Of a DNA stretch of 64,000 nucleotides, positions 22,871 to 35,982 are shown one piece after another. The position numbers and the translations under genes are program-made. How positions within the stretch are numbered: the first letter of the stretch is position 1; each line of letters begins with the position of its first letter. The stretch lies in assembly GCA_037783545.1 (NCBI GenBank), contig JBBELK010001537.1, positions 1-64,000 of the forward strand. The letters run 5' to 3'. The notes under the pieces were generated by a model, which was given only the letters and a program-made list of their open reading frames with translations, had not been told where the DNA came from and did no database searches. The stretch comes from Henricia sp. BOLD:AAB3569. Its lineage: Eukaryota > Echinodermata > Asteroidea > Spinulosida > Echinasteridae.

Positions 22871-25533
22871 GGGACAGAGAGTTGTTGTAGCAGGAAAAAT
22901 TAGAAGTTTGTCTGCCATTTCCTTCAGTTCCAAAATAGCGACCGTTTCAGACGCAATGTTTCACGAAAGCGGCGTCTGTTTGTGCGAAAACTGTGCCGGC
23001 AGTGAGTTTTTGCTAGATTCGACGATAACTATGTCGGTTTAAACGGGAAATTGCTGAAATTTGCACAACACGTTTGGGACAGAGAGTTGTTGTAGCAGGA
23101 AAACTTAGAAGTTTGTCTGCAAATTCCTTCAGTTCCAAAATAGCGACCGTTTCAGACGCAATGTTTCACGAAAGCGGCGTCTGTTTGTGCGAAAATTGTG
23201 CCGGCAGGGAGTTTTTGCTAGATTCGACGATAACTCTGTCGGTTTAAACGGGAAATTGCTGAAATTTGCACAACACGTTTGGGACAGAGAGTTGTTGTAG
23301 CAGGAAAAATTAGAAGTTTGTATGCAAATTCCTTCAGTTCCAAAATAGCGACCGTTTCAGACGCAATGTTTCACGAAAGCGGCGTCTGCTTGTGCGCAAA
23401 CTGTGCCGGCAGGGAGTTTTTGCTAGATTCGACGATAACTCGGTCGGTTTAAACGGGAAATTGCTGAAATTTGCACAACACGTTTGGGACAGAGAGTTGT
23501 TGTAGCAGGAAAAATTAGAAGTTTGTCTGCAAATTCCTTCAGTTCCAAAATAGCGACCGTTTCAGACGCAATGTTTCACGAAAGCGGCGTCTGTTTGTGC
23601 GAAAATTGTGCCGGTAGGGAGTTTTTGCTAGATTCGACGATAACTCTGTCGGTTTAAACGGGAAATTGCTGAAATTTGCACAACACGTTTGGGACAGAGA
23701 GTTGTTGTAGCAGGAAAAATTAGAAGTTTGTATGCAAATTCCTTCAGTTCCAAAATAGCGACCGTTTCAGACGCAATGTTTCACGAAAGCGGCGTCTGTT
23801 TGTGCGAAAACTGTGCCGGCAGTGAGTTTTTGCTAGATTCGACGATAACTCTGTCGGTTTAAACGGGAAATTGCTGAAATTTGCACAACACGTTTGGGAC
23901 AGAGAGTTGTTGTAGCAGGAAAACTTAGAAGTTTGTCTGCAAATTCCTTCAGTTCCAAAATAGCGACCGTTTCAGACGCAATGTTTCACGAAAGCGGCGT
24001 CTGTTTGTGCGAAAATTGTGCCGGCAGGGAGTTTTTGCTAGATTCGACGATAACTCTGTCGGTTTAAACGGGAAATTGCTGAAATTTGCACAACACGTTT
24101 GGGACAGAGAGTTGTTGTAGCAGGAAAAATTAGAAGTTTGTCTGCAAATTCCTTCAGTTCCAAAATAGCGACCGTTTCAGACGCAATGTTTCACGAAAGC
24201 GGCGTCTGTTTGTGCGAAAACTGTGCCGGCAGTGAGTTTTTGCTAGATTCGACGATAACTCTGTCGGTTTAACGGGAAATTGCTGAAATTTGCACAACAC
24301 GTTTGGGACAGAGAGTTGTTGTAGCAGGAAAAATTAGAAGTTTGTCTGCCAATTCCTTCAGTTCCAAAATAGCGACCGTTTCAGACGCAATGTTTCATGA
24401 AAGCGGCGTCTGCTTGTGCGAAAACTGTGCCGGCAGGGAGTTTTTGCTAGATTCGACGATAACTCGGTCGGTTTAAACGGGAAATTGCTGAAATTTGCAC
24501 AACACGTTTGGGACAGAGAGTTGTTGTAGCAGGAAAAATTAGAAGTTTGTCTGCCAATTCCTTCAGTTCCAAAATAGCGACCGTTTCAGACGCAATGTTT
24601 CACGAAAGCGGCGTCTGTTTGTGCGAAAACTGTGCCGGCAGTGAGTTTTTGCTAGATTCGACGATAACTCTGTCGGTTTAAACGGGAAATTGCTGAAATT
24701 TGCACAACACGTTTGGGACAGAGAGTTGTTGTAGCAGGAAAAATTAGAAGTTTGTCTGCAAATTCCTTCAGTTCCAAAATAGCGACCGTTTCAGACGCAA
24801 TGTTTCACGAAAGCGGCGTCTGTTTGTGCGAAAATTGTGCCGGCAGGGAGTTTTTGCTAGATTCGACGATAACTCTGTCGGTTTAAACGGGAAATTGCTG
24901 AAATTTGCACAACACGTTTGGGACAGAGAGTTGTTGTAGCAGGAAAAATTAGAAGTTTGTCTGCAAATTCCTTCAGTTCCAAAATAGCGACCGTTTCAGA
25001 CGCAATGTTTCACGAAAGCGGCGTCTGTTTGTGCGAAAACTGTGCCGGCAGTGAGTTTTTGCTAGATTCGACGATAACTCTGTCGGTTTAACGGGAAATT
25101 GCTGAAATTTGCACAACACGTTTGGGACAGAGAGTTGTTGTAGCAGGAAAAATTAGAAGTTTGTCTGCCAATTCCTTCAGTTCCAAAATAGCGACCGTTT
25201 CAGACGCAATGTTTCATGAAAGCGGCGTCTGCTTGTGCGAAAACTGTGCCGGCAGGGAGTTTTTGCTAGATTCGACGATAACTCGGTCGGTTTAAACGGG
25301 AAATTGCTGAAATTTGCACAACACGTTTGGGACAGAGAGTTGTTGTAGCAGGAAAAATTAGAAGTTTGTCTGCCAATTCCTTCAGTTCCAAAATAGCGAC
25401 CGTTTCAGACGCAATGTTTCACGAAAGCGGCGTCTGTTTGTGCGAAAACTGTGCCGGCAGTGAGTTTTTGCTAGATTCGACGATAACTCTGTCGGTTTAA
25501 ACGGGAAATTGCTGAAATTTGCACAACACGTTT
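22871..25533. repeat. 13-monomer block without D or P, 2663 bp
   Basis: Order is Ma-K-Rc-St-RM-K-N-H-Q-Sc-N-H-Q. The next Ma starts 2663 bp later, equal to the sum of class lengths. The H-to-Q junction replaces H-(X)-D-P-Q, which fits an in-register deletion. RM, an R left half joined to an M or Q right half, is restricted to this domain (23691, 26356, 27176). Confidence 0.85.
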
Positions 25534-27994
25534 GGGACAGAGAGTTGTTGTAGCAGGAAAAATTAGAAGTTTGTCTGCCATTTCCTTCAGTTCCAAAATA
25601 GCGACCGTTTCAGACGCAATGTTTCACGAAAGCGGCGTCTGTTTGTGCGAAAACTGTGCCGGCAGTGAGTTTTTGCTAGATTCGACGATAACTATGTCGG
25701 TTTAAACGGGAAATTGCTGAAATTTGCACAACACGTTTGGGACAGAGAGTTGTTGTAGCAGGAAAACTTAGAAGTTTGTCTGCAAATTCCTTCAGTTCCA
25801 AAATAGCGACCGTTTCAGACGCAATGTTTCACGAAAGCGGCGTCTGTTTGTGCGAAAATTGTGCCGGCAGGGAGTTTTTGCTAGATTCGACGATAACTCT
25901 GTCGGTTTAAACGGGAAATTGCTGAAATTTGCACAACACGTTTGGGACAGAGAGTTGTTGTAGCAGGAAAAATTAGAAGTTTGTATGCAAATTCCTTCAG
26001 TTCCAAAATAGCGACCGTTTCAGACGCAATGTTTCACGAAAGCGGCGTCTGCTTGTGCGCAAACTGTGCCGGCAGGGAGTTTTTGCTAGATTCGACGATA
26101 ACTCGGTCGGTTTTAAACGGGAAATTGCTGAAATTTGCACAACACGTTTGGGACAGAGAGTTGTTGTAGCAGGAAAAATTAGAAGTTTGTCTGCAAATTC
26201 CTTCAGTTCCAAAATAGCGACCGTTTCAGACGCAATGTTTCACGAAAGCGGCGTCTGTTTGTGCGAAAATTGTGCCGGTAGGGAGTTTTTGCTAGATTCG
26301 ACGATAACTCTGTCGGTTTTAAACGGGAAATTGCTGAAATTTGCACAACACGTTTGGGACAGAGAGTTGTTGTAGCAGGAAAAATTAGAAGTTTGTATGC
26401 AAATTCCTTCAGTTCCAAAATAGCGACCGTTTCAGACGCAATGTTTCACGAAAGCGGCGTCTGTTTGTGCGAAAACTGTGCCGGCAGTGAGTTTTTGCTA
26501 GATTCGACGATAACTCTGTCGGTTTAAACGGGAAATTGCTGAAATTTGCACAACACGTTTGGGACAGAGAGTTGTTGTAGCAGGAAAACTTAGAAGTTTG
26601 TCTGCAAATTCCTTCAGTTCCAAAATAGCGACCGTTTCAGACGCAATGTTTCACGAAAGCGGCGTCTGTTTGTGCGAAAATTGTGCCGGCAGGGAGTTTT
26701 TGCTAGATTCGACGATAACTCTGTCGGTTTAAACGGGAAATTGCTGAAATTTGCACAACACGTTTGGGACAGAGAGTTGTTGTAGCAGGAAAAATTAGAA
26801 GTTTGTATGCAAATTCCTTCAGTTCCAAAATAGCGACCGTTTCAGACGCAATGTTTCACGAAAGCGGCGTCTGCTTGTGCGCAAACTGTGCCGGCAGGGA
26901 GTTTTTGCTAGATTCGACGAAAACTCGGTCGGTTTAAACGGGAAATTGCTGAAATTTGCACAACACGTTTGGGACAGAGAGTTGTTGTAGCAGGAAAAAT
27001 TAGAAGTTTGTCTGCAAATTCCTTCAGTTCCAAAATAGCGACCGTTTCAGACGCAATGTTTCACGAAAGCGGCGTCTGTTTGTGCGAAAATTGTGCCGGT
27101 AGGGAGTTTTTGCTAGATTCGACGATAACTCTGTCGGTTTAAACGGGAAATTGCTGAAATTTGCACAACACGTTTGGGACAGAGAGTTGTTGTAGCAGGA
27201 AAAATTAGAAGTTTGTATGCAAATTCCTTCAGTTCCAAAATAGCGACCGTTTCAGACGCAATGTTTCACGAAAGCGGCGTCTGTTTGTGCGAAAACTGTG
27301 CCGGCAGTGAGTTTTTGCTAGATTCGACGATAACTCTGTCGGTTTAAACGGGAAATTGCTGAAATTTGCACAACACGTTTGGGACAGAGAGTTGTTGTAG
27401 CAGGAAAACTTAGAAGTTTGTCTGCAAATTCCTTCAGTTCCAAAATAGCGACCGTTTCAGACGCAATGTTTCACGAAAGCGGCGTCTGTTTGTGCGAAAA
27501 TTGTGCCGGCAGGGAGTTTTTGCTAGATTCGACGATAACTCTGTCGGTTTAAACGGGAAATTGCTGAAATTTGCACAACACGTTTGGGACAGAGAGTTGT
27601 TGTAGCAGGAAAAATTTGAAGTTTGTCTGCAAATTCCTTCAGTTCCAAAATAGCGACCGTTTCAGACGCAATGTTTCACGAAAGCGGCGTCTGTTTGTGC
27701 GAAAACTGTGCCGGCAGTGAGTTTTTGCTAGATTCGACGATAACTCTGTCGGTTTAACGGGAAATTGCTGAAATTTGCACAACACGTTTGGGACAGAGAG
27801 TTGTTGTAGCAGGAAAAATTAGAAGTTTGTCTGCCAATTCCTTCAGTTCCAAAATAGCGACCGTTTCAGACGCAATGTTTCATGAAAGCGGCGTCTGCTT
27901 GTGCGAAAACTGTGCCGGCAGGGAGTTTTTGCTAGATTCGACGATAACTCGGTCGGTTTAAACGGGAAATTGCTGAAATTTGCACAACACGTTT
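25534..27994. repeat. Block Ma-K-(Rc-St-RM-K)x2-N-H
   Basis: The four-monomer set Rc-St-RM-K occurs at 25944-26765 (822 bp, with an extra T in both Rc and St) and again at 26766-27585 (820 bp, with 'acgaaaactcgg' in Rc). It also occurs at 23281-24100. The N copy at 27586 carries 'aaatttgaag'. No D or P monomer is present. Confidence 0.85.
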
Positions 27995-30900
27995 GGGACA
28001 GAGAGTTGTTGTAGCAGGAAAAATTAGAAGTTTGTCTGCAAATTCCTTCAGTTCCAAAATAGCGACCGTTTCAGACGCAATGTTTCACGAAAGCGGCGTC
28101 TGTTTGTGCGAAAACTGTGCCGGCAGGGAGTTTTTGCTAGATTCGACGATAACTCTGTCGGTTTAAACGGGAAATTGCTGAAATTTGCACAACACGTTTG
28201 GGACAGAGAGTTGTTGTAGCAGGAAAAATTAGAAGTTTGTATGCAAATTCCTTCAGTTCCAAAATAGCGACTGTTTCAGACGCAATGTTTCATGAAAGCG
28301 GCGTCTGCTTGTGCGAAAACTGTGCCGGCAGGGAGTTTTTGCTAGATTCGACGATAACTCGGTCGGTTTAAACGGGAAATTGCTGAAATTTGCACAACAC
28401 GTTTGGGACAGAGAGTTGTTGTAGCAGGAAAAATTAGAAGTTTGTCTGCAAATTCCTTCAGTTCCAAAATAGCGACCGTTTCAGACGCAATGTTTCACGA
28501 AAGCGGCGTCTGCTTGTGCGGAAACTGTGCCGGCAGGGAGTTTTTGCTAGATTCGACGATAACTCGGTCGGTTTAAACGGGAAATTGCTGAAATTTGCAC
28601 AACACGTTTGGGACAGAGAGTTGTTGTAGCAGGAAAAATTAAAAGTTTGTCTGCAAATTCCTTCAGTTCCAAAATAGCGACCGTTTCAGACGCAATGTTT
28701 CACGAAAGCGGCGTCTGTTTGTGCGGAAACTGTGCCGGCAGTGAGTTTTTGCTAGATTCGACGATAACTCTGTCGGTTTAAACGGGAAATTGCTGAAATT
28801 TGCACAACACGTTTGGGACAGAGAGTTGTTGTAGCAGGAAAAATTAGAAGTTTGTCTGCCAATTCCTTCAGTTCCAAAATTGCGACCGTTTCAGACGCAA
28901 TGTTTCACGAAAGCGGCGTCTGTTTGTGCGAAAACTGTGCCGGCAGTGAGTTTTTGCTAGATTTGACGATAACTCGGTCGGTTTAAACGGGAAATTGCTG
29001 AAATTTGCACAACACGTTTGGGACAGAGAGTTGTTGTAGCAGGAAAAATTAGAAGTTTGTCTGCCAATTCCTTCAGTTCCAAAATAGCGACCGTTTCAGA
29101 CGCAATGTTTCACGAAAGCGGCGTCTGTTTGTGCGAAAACTGTGCCGGCAGGGAGTTTTTGCTAGATTCGACGATAACTCTGTCGGTTTAAACGGGAAAT
29201 TGCTGAAATTTGCACAACACGTTTGGGACAGAGAGTTGTTGTAGAAGGAAAAATTAGAAGTTTGTATGCAAATTCCTTCAGTTCCAAAATAGCGACCGTT
29301 TCAGACGCAATGTTTCACGAAAGCGGCGTCTGCTTGTGCGAAAACTGTGCCGGCAGGGAGTTTTTGCTAGATTCGACGATAACTCGGTCGGTTTAAACGG
29401 GAAATTGCTGAAATTTGCACAACACGTTTGGGACAGAGAGTTGTTGTAGCAGGAAAAATTAGAAGTTTGTCTGCAAATTCCTTCAGTTCCAAAATAGCGA
29501 CCGTTTCAGACGCAATGTTTCACGAAAGCGGCGTCTGCTTGTGCGGAAACTGTGCCGGCAGGGAGTTTTTGCTAGATTCGACGATAACTCGGTCGGTTTA
29601 AACGGGAAATTGCTGAAATTTGCACAACACGTTTGGGACAGAGAGTTGTTGTAGCAGGAAAAATTAAAAGTTTGTCTGCCAATTCCTTTAGTTCCAAAAT
29701 AGCGACCGTTTCAGACGCAATGTTTCATGAAAGCGGCGTCTGCTTGTGCGAAAACTGTGCCGGCAGGGAGTTTTTGCTAGATTCGACGATAACTCGGTCG
29801 GTTTAAACGGGAAATTGCTGAAATTTGCACAACACGTTTGGGACAGAGAGTTGTTGTAGCAGGAAAAATTAGAAGTTTGTCTGCAAATTCCTTCAGTTCC
29901 AAAATAGCGACCGTTTCAGACGCAATGTTTCACGAAAGCGGCGTCTGTTTGTGCGAAAACTGTGCCGGCAGGGAGTTTTTGCTAGATTCGACGATAACTC
30001 TGTCGGTTTAAACGGGAAATTGCTGAAATTTGCACAACACGTTTGGGACAGAGAGTTGTTGTAGCAGGAAAAATTAGAAGTTTGTATGCAAATTCCTTCA
30101 GTTCCAAAATAGCGACCGTTTCAGACGCAATGTTTCATGAAAGCGGCGTCTGCTTGTGCGAAAACTGTGCCGGCAGGGAGTTTTTGCTAGATTCGACGAT
30201 AACTCGGTCGGTTTAAACGGGAAATTGCTGAAATTTGCACAACACGTTTGGGACAGAGAGTTGTTGTAGCAGGAAAAATTAGAAGTTTGTCTGCCATTTC
30301 CTTCAGTTCCAAAATAGCGACCGTTTCAGACGCAATGTTTCACGAAAGCGGCGTCTGTTTGTGCGAAAACTGTGCCGGCAGGGAGTTTTTGCTAGATTCG
30401 ACGATAACTCTGTCGGTTTAAACGGGAAATTGCTGAAATTTGCACAACACGTTTGGGACAGAGAGTTGTTGTAGCAGGAAAAATTAGAAGTTTGTATGCA
30501 AATTCCTTCAGTTCCAAAATAGCGACCGTTTCAGACGCAATGTTTCACGAAAGCGGCGTCTGCTTGTGCGAAAACTGTGCCGGCAGGGAGTTTTTGCTAG
30601 ATTCGACGATAACTCGGTCGGTTTAAACGGGAAATTGCTGAAATTTGCACAACACGTTTGGGACAGAGAGTTGTTGTAGCAGGAAAAATTAGAAGTTTGT
30701 CTGCAAATTCCTTCAGTTCCAAAATAGCGACCGTTTCAGACGCAATGTTTAACGAAAGCGGCGTCTGCTTGTGCGGAAACTGTGCCGGCAGGGAGTTTTT
30801 GCTAGATTCGACGATAACTCGGTCGGTTTAAACGGGAAATTGCTGAAATTTGCACAACACGTTTGGGACAGAGAGTTGTTGTAGCAGGAAAAATTAGAAG

Positions 30901-31069
30901 TTTGTCTGCAAATTCCTTCAGTTCCAAAATAGCGACCGTTTCAGACGCAATGTTTCACGAAAGCGGCGTCTGTTTGTGCGAAAACTGTGCCGGCAGTGAG
31001 TTTTTGCTAGATTCGACGATAACTCTGTCGGTTTAAACGGGAAATTGCTGAAATTTGCACAACACGTTT
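27995..31069. repeat. Domain rich in Ra, E, W, F and X monomers
   Basis: Fifteen monomers. The order is X-(Ra/H)-E-W-(D-like without deletion)-F-Ra-E-(W/H)-X-(Ra/H)-(Mc with caggg)-Ra-E-(N-like). The recurring string F-Ra-E-W matches the tail of the HOR at 10450-11350 without the 81-bp insertion. Two chimeras (28200, 30045) join 'tatgcaaat' of R to 'catgaaag' of H. One (29635) joins 'taaaag' of W to the H right part. One copy at 28815 has 'aaaattgcg' of D with the seven bases still present. Confidence 0.78.
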
Positions 31070-32506
31070 GGGACAGAGAGTTGTTGTAGCAGGAAAAATT
31101 AGAAGTTTTTCTGCCATTTCCTTCAGTTCCAAAATAGCGACCGTTTCAGACGCAATGTTTCACGAAAGCGGCGTCTGTTTGTGCGAAAACTGTGCCGGCA
31201 GTGAGTTTTTGCTAGATTCGACGATAACTATGTCGGTTTAAACGGGAAATTGCTGAAATTTGCACAACACGTTTGGGACAGAGAGTTGTTGTAGCAGGAA
31301 AACTTAGAAGTTTGTCTGCAAATTCCTCCAGTTCCAAAATAGCGACCGTTTCAGACGCAATGTTTCACGAAAGCGGCGTCTGTTTGTGCGAAAATTGTGC
31401 CGGCAGGGAGTTTTTGCTAGATTCGACGATAACTCTGTCGGTTTTAAACGGGAAATTGCTGAAATTTGCACAACACGTTTGGGACAGAGAGTTGTTGTAG
31501 CAGGAAAAATTAGAAGTTTGTATGCAAATTCCTTCAGTTCCAAAATAGCGACCGTTTCAGACGCAATGTTTCACGAAAGCGGCGTCTGCTTGTGCGCAAA
31601 CTGTGCCGGCAGGGAGTTTTTGCTAGATTCGACGATAACTCGGTCGGTTTAAACGGGAAATTGCTGAAATTTGCACAACACGTTTGGGACAGAGAGTTGT
31701 TGTAGCAGGAAAAATTAGAAGTTTGTCTGCAAATTCCTTCAGTTCCAAAATAGCGACCGTTTCAGACGCAATGTTTCACGAAAGCGGCGTCTGTTTGTGC
31801 GAAAATTGTGCCGGCAGGGAGTTTTTGCTAGATTCGACGATAACTCTGTCGGTTTAAACGGGAAATTGCTGAAATTTGCACAACACGTTTGGGACAGAGA
31901 GTTGTTGTAGCAGGAAAAATTAGAAGTTTGTCTGCCATTTCCTTCAGTTCCAAAATAGCGACCGTTTCAGACGCAATGTTTCACGAAAGCGGCGTCTGTT
32001 TGTGCGAAAACTGTGCCGGCAGTGAGTTTTTGCTAGATTCGACGATAACTCTGTCGGTTTAAACGGGAAATTGCTGAAATTTGCACAACACGTTTGGGAC
32101 AGAGAGTTGTTGTAGCAGGAAAACTTAGAAGTTTGTCTGCAAATTCCTTCAGTTCAAAAATAGCGACCGTTTCAGACGCAATGTTTCACGAAAGCGGCGT
32201 CTGCTTGTGCGGAAACTGTGCCGGCAGGGAGTTTTTGCTAGATTCGACGATAACTCGGTCGGTTTAAACGGGAAATTGCTGAAATTTGCACAACACGTTT
32301 GGGACAGAGAGTTGTTGTAGCAGGAAAAATTAGAAGTTTGTCTGCAAATTCCTTCAGTTCCAAAATAGCGACCGTTTCAGACGCAATGTTTCACGAAAGC
32401 GGCGTCTGTTTGTGCGAAAACTGTGCCGGCAGTGAGTTTTTGCTAGATTCGACGATAACTCTGTCGGTTTTAAACGGGAAATTGCTGAAATTTGCACAAC
32501 ACGTTT
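31070..32506. repeat. Block Ma-K-Rc-Sc-Mc-(K/E)-(N-like)
   Basis: Start of the 11-12 monomer order seen downstream, interrupted by a chimera at 32096-32300 with 'cttag' and 'gcaaattcc' of K on the left and 'tgcttg', 'gcggaaactg' and 'ctcgg' of E on the right. The K at 31275 and the N-like copy at 32301 have an extra T before 'aaacggg'. The Ma at 31070 has 'agtttttctgcc'. Confidence 0.8.
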
Positions 32507-34753
32507 GGGACAGAGAGTTGTTGTAGCAGGAAAAATTAGAAGTTTGTCTGCCATTTCCTTCAGTTCCAAAATAGCGACCGTTTCAGACGCAATGTTTCAC
32601 GAAAGCGGCGTCTGTTTGTGCGAAAACTGTGCCGGCAGTGAGTTTTTGCTAGATTCGACGATAACTATGTCGGTTTAAACGGGAAATTGCTGAAATTTGC
32701 ACAACACGTTTGGGACAGAGAGTTGTTGTAGCAGGAAAACTTAGAAGTTTGTCTGCAAATTCCTTCAGTTCCAAAATAGCGACCGTTTCAGACGCAATGT
32801 TTCACGAAAGCGGCGTCTGTTTGTGCGAAAATTGTGCCGGCAGGGAGTTTTTGCTAGATTCGACGATAACTCTGTCGGTTTAAACGAGAAATTGCTGAAA
32901 TTTGCACAACACGTTTGGGACAGAGAGTTGTTGTAGCAGGAAAAATTAGAAGTTTGTATGCAAATTCCTTCAGTTCCAAAATAGCGACCGTTTCAGACGC
33001 AATGTTTCACGAAAGCGGCGTCTGCTTGTGCGCAAACTGTGCCGGCAGGGAGTTTTTGCTAGATTCGACGATAACTCGGTCGGTTTAAACGGGAAATTGC
33101 TGAAATTTGCACAACACGTTTGGGACAGAGAGTTGTTGTAGCAGGAAAAATTAGAAGTTTGTCTGCAAATTCCTTCAGTTCCAAAATAGCGACCGTTTCA
33201 GACGCAATGTTTCACGAAAGCGGCGTCTGTTTGTGCGAAAATTGTGCCGGCAGGGAGTTTTTGCTAGATTCGACGATAACTCTGTCGGTTTAAACGGGAA
33301 ATTGCTGAAATTTGCACAACACGTTTGGGACAGAGAGTTGTTGTAGCAGGAAAAATTAGAAGTTTGTCTGCCATTTCCTTCAGTTCCAAAATAGCGACCG
33401 TTTCAGACGCAATGTTTCACGAAAGCGGCGTCTGTTTGTGCGAAAACTGTGCCGGCAGTGAGTTTTTGCTAGATTCGACGATAACTCTGTCGGTTTAAAC
33501 GGGAAATTGCTGAAATTTGCACAACACGTTTGGGACAGAGAGTTGTTGTAGCAGGAAAACTTAGAAGTTTGTCTGCAAATTCCTTCAGTTCCAAAATAGC
33601 GACCGTTTCAGACGCAATGTTTCACGAAAGCGGCGTCTGTTTGTGCGAAAATTGTGCCGGCAGGGAGTTTTTGCTAGATTCGACGATAACTCTGTCGGTT
33701 TAAACGGGAAATTGCTGAAATTTTCACAACACGTTTGGGACAGAGAGTTGTTGTAGCAGGAAAAATTAGAAGTTTGTCTGCAAATTACTTCAGTTCCAAA
33801 ATAGCGACCGTTTCAGACGCAATGTTTCACGAAAGCGGCGTCTGTTTGTGCGAAAACTGTGCCGGCAGTGAGTTTTTGCTAGATTCGACGATAACTCTGT
33901 CGGTTTAACGGGAAATTGCTGAAATTTGCACAACACGTTTGGGACAGAGAGTTGTTGTAGCAGGAAAAATTAGAAGTTTGTCTGCCAATTCCTTCAGTTC
34001 CAAAATAGCGACCGTTTCAGACGCAATGTTTCATGAAAGCGGCGTCTGCTTGTGCGAAAACTGTGCCGGCAGGGAGTTTTTGCTAGATTCGACGATAACT
34101 CGGTCGGTTTAAACGGGAAATTGCTGAAATTTGCACAACACGTTTGGGACAGAGAGTTGTTGTAGCAGGAAAAATTAGAAGTTTGTCTGCCAATTCCTTC
34201 AGTTCCAAAATTGCGACCGTTTCAGACGCAATGTTTCACGAAAGCGTTTGTGCGAAAACTGTGCCGTCAGTGAGTTTTTGCTAGATTCGACGATAACTCT
34301 GTCGGTTTAAACGGGAAATTGCTGAAATTTGCACAACACGTTTGGGACAGAGAGTTGTTGTAGCAGGAAAAATTAGAAGTTTGTCTGCCAATTCCTTCAG
34401 TTCCAATATAGCGACCGTTTCAGACGCAATGTTTCACGAAAGCGGCGTCTGTTTGTGCGAAAACTGTGCCGGCAGTGAGTTTTTGCTAGATTCGACGATA
34501 ATTCTGTCGGTTTAAACGGGAAATTGCTGAAATTTGCACAACACGTTTGGGACAGAGAGTTGTTGTAGCAGGAAAAATTAGAAGTTTGTCTGCCAATTCC
34601 TTCAGTTCCAAAATAGCGACCGTTTCAGACGCAATGTTTCACGAAAGCGGCGTCTGTTTGTGCGAAAACTGTGCCGGCAGTGAGTTTTTGCTAGATTCGA
34701 CGATAACTCTGTCGGTTTAAACGGGAAATTGCTGAAATTTGCACAACACGTTT
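32507..34753. repeat. 11-monomer HOR unit, 2247 bp: Ma-K-Rc-Sc-Mc-K-N-H-D-P-Q
   Basis: The next Ma starts at 34754, a distance equal to the summed class lengths (one N of 204 and one D of 198). The same order, with or without X before D, recurs at 40469 and in part at 6370-9437, so this looks close to the founding unit. Single private substitutions here include 'aaacgagaaatt' near 32883, 'aaattttcac' near 33720 and 'aaattacttcag' near 33784. Confidence 0.88.
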
Positions 34754-35982
34754 GGGACAGAGAGTTGTTGTAGCAGGAAAAATTAGAAGTTTGTCTGCCA
34801 TTTCCTTCAGTTCCAAAATAGCGACCGTTTCAGACGCAATGTTTCACGAAAGCGGCGTCTGTTTGTGCGAAAACTGTGCCGGCAGTGAGTTTTTGCTAGA
34901 TTCGACGATAACTATGTCGGTTTAAACGGGAAATTGCTGAAATTTGCACAACACGTTTGGGACAGAGAGTTGTTGTAGCAGGAAAACTTAGAAGTTTGTC
35001 TGCAAATTCCTTCAGTTCCAAAAAGCGACCGTTTCAGACGCAATGTTTCACGAAAGCGGCGTCTGTTTGTGCGAAAATTGTGCCGGCAGGGAGTTTTTGC
35101 TAGATTCGACGATAACTCTGTCGGTTTAAACGGGAAATTGCTGAAATTTGCACAACACGTTTGGGACAGAGAGTTGTTGTAGCAGGAAAAATTAGAAGTT
35201 TGTATGCAAATTCCTTCAGTTCCAAAATAGCGACCGTTTCAGACGCAATGTTTCACGAAAGCGGCGTCTGCTTGTGCGCAAACTGTGCCGGCAGGGAGTT
35301 TTTGCTAGATTCGACGATAACTCGGTCGGTTTAAACGGGAAATTGCTGAAATTTGCACAACACGTTTGGGACAGAGAGTTGTTGTAGCAGGAAAAATTAG
35401 AAGTTTGTCTGCAAATTCCTTCAGTTCCAAAATAGCGACCGTTTCAGACGCAATGTTTCACGAAAGCGGCGTCTGTTTGTGCGAAAATTGTGCCGGCAGG
35501 GAGTTTTTGCTAGATTCGACGATAACTCTGTCGGTTTAAACGGGAAATTGCTGAAATTTGCACAACACGTTTGGGACAGAGAGTTGTTGTAGCAGGAAAA
35601 ATTAGAAGTTTGTCTGCCATTTCCTTCAGTTCCAAAATAGCGACCGTTTCAGACGCAATGTTTCACGAAAGCGGCGTCTGTTTGTGCGAAAACTGTGCCG
35701 GCAGTGAGTTTTTGCTAGATTCGACGATAACTCTGTCGGTTTAAACGGGAAATTGCTGAAATTTGCACAACACGTTTGGGACAGAGAGTTGTTGTAGCAG
35801 GAAAACTTAGAAGTTTGTCTGCAAATTCCTTCAGTTCCAAAATAGCGACCGTTTCAGACGCAATGTTTCACGAAAGCGGCGTCTGTTTGTGCGAAAATTG
35901 TGCCGGCAGGGAGTTTTTGCTAGATTCGACGATAACTCTGTCGGTTTAAACGGGAAATTGCTGAAATTTGCACAACACGTTT
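34754..35982. repeat. Partial second HOR unit: Ma-K-Rc-Sc-Mc-K
   Basis: It repeats the first six monomers of the block at 32507. The K at 34959 has 'ccaaaaagcg', a one-base loss giving 204 bp. The following N begins a different block in which G replaces H. Confidence 0.82.

Noticed and set aside
26055-26375. The longest frame in the window, 106 codons
   Set aside because: It is open only because two adjacent monomers carry an extra T in 'ggttttaaacggg', which restores the frame across the junction. The protein is two translated satellite monomers and not a gene.
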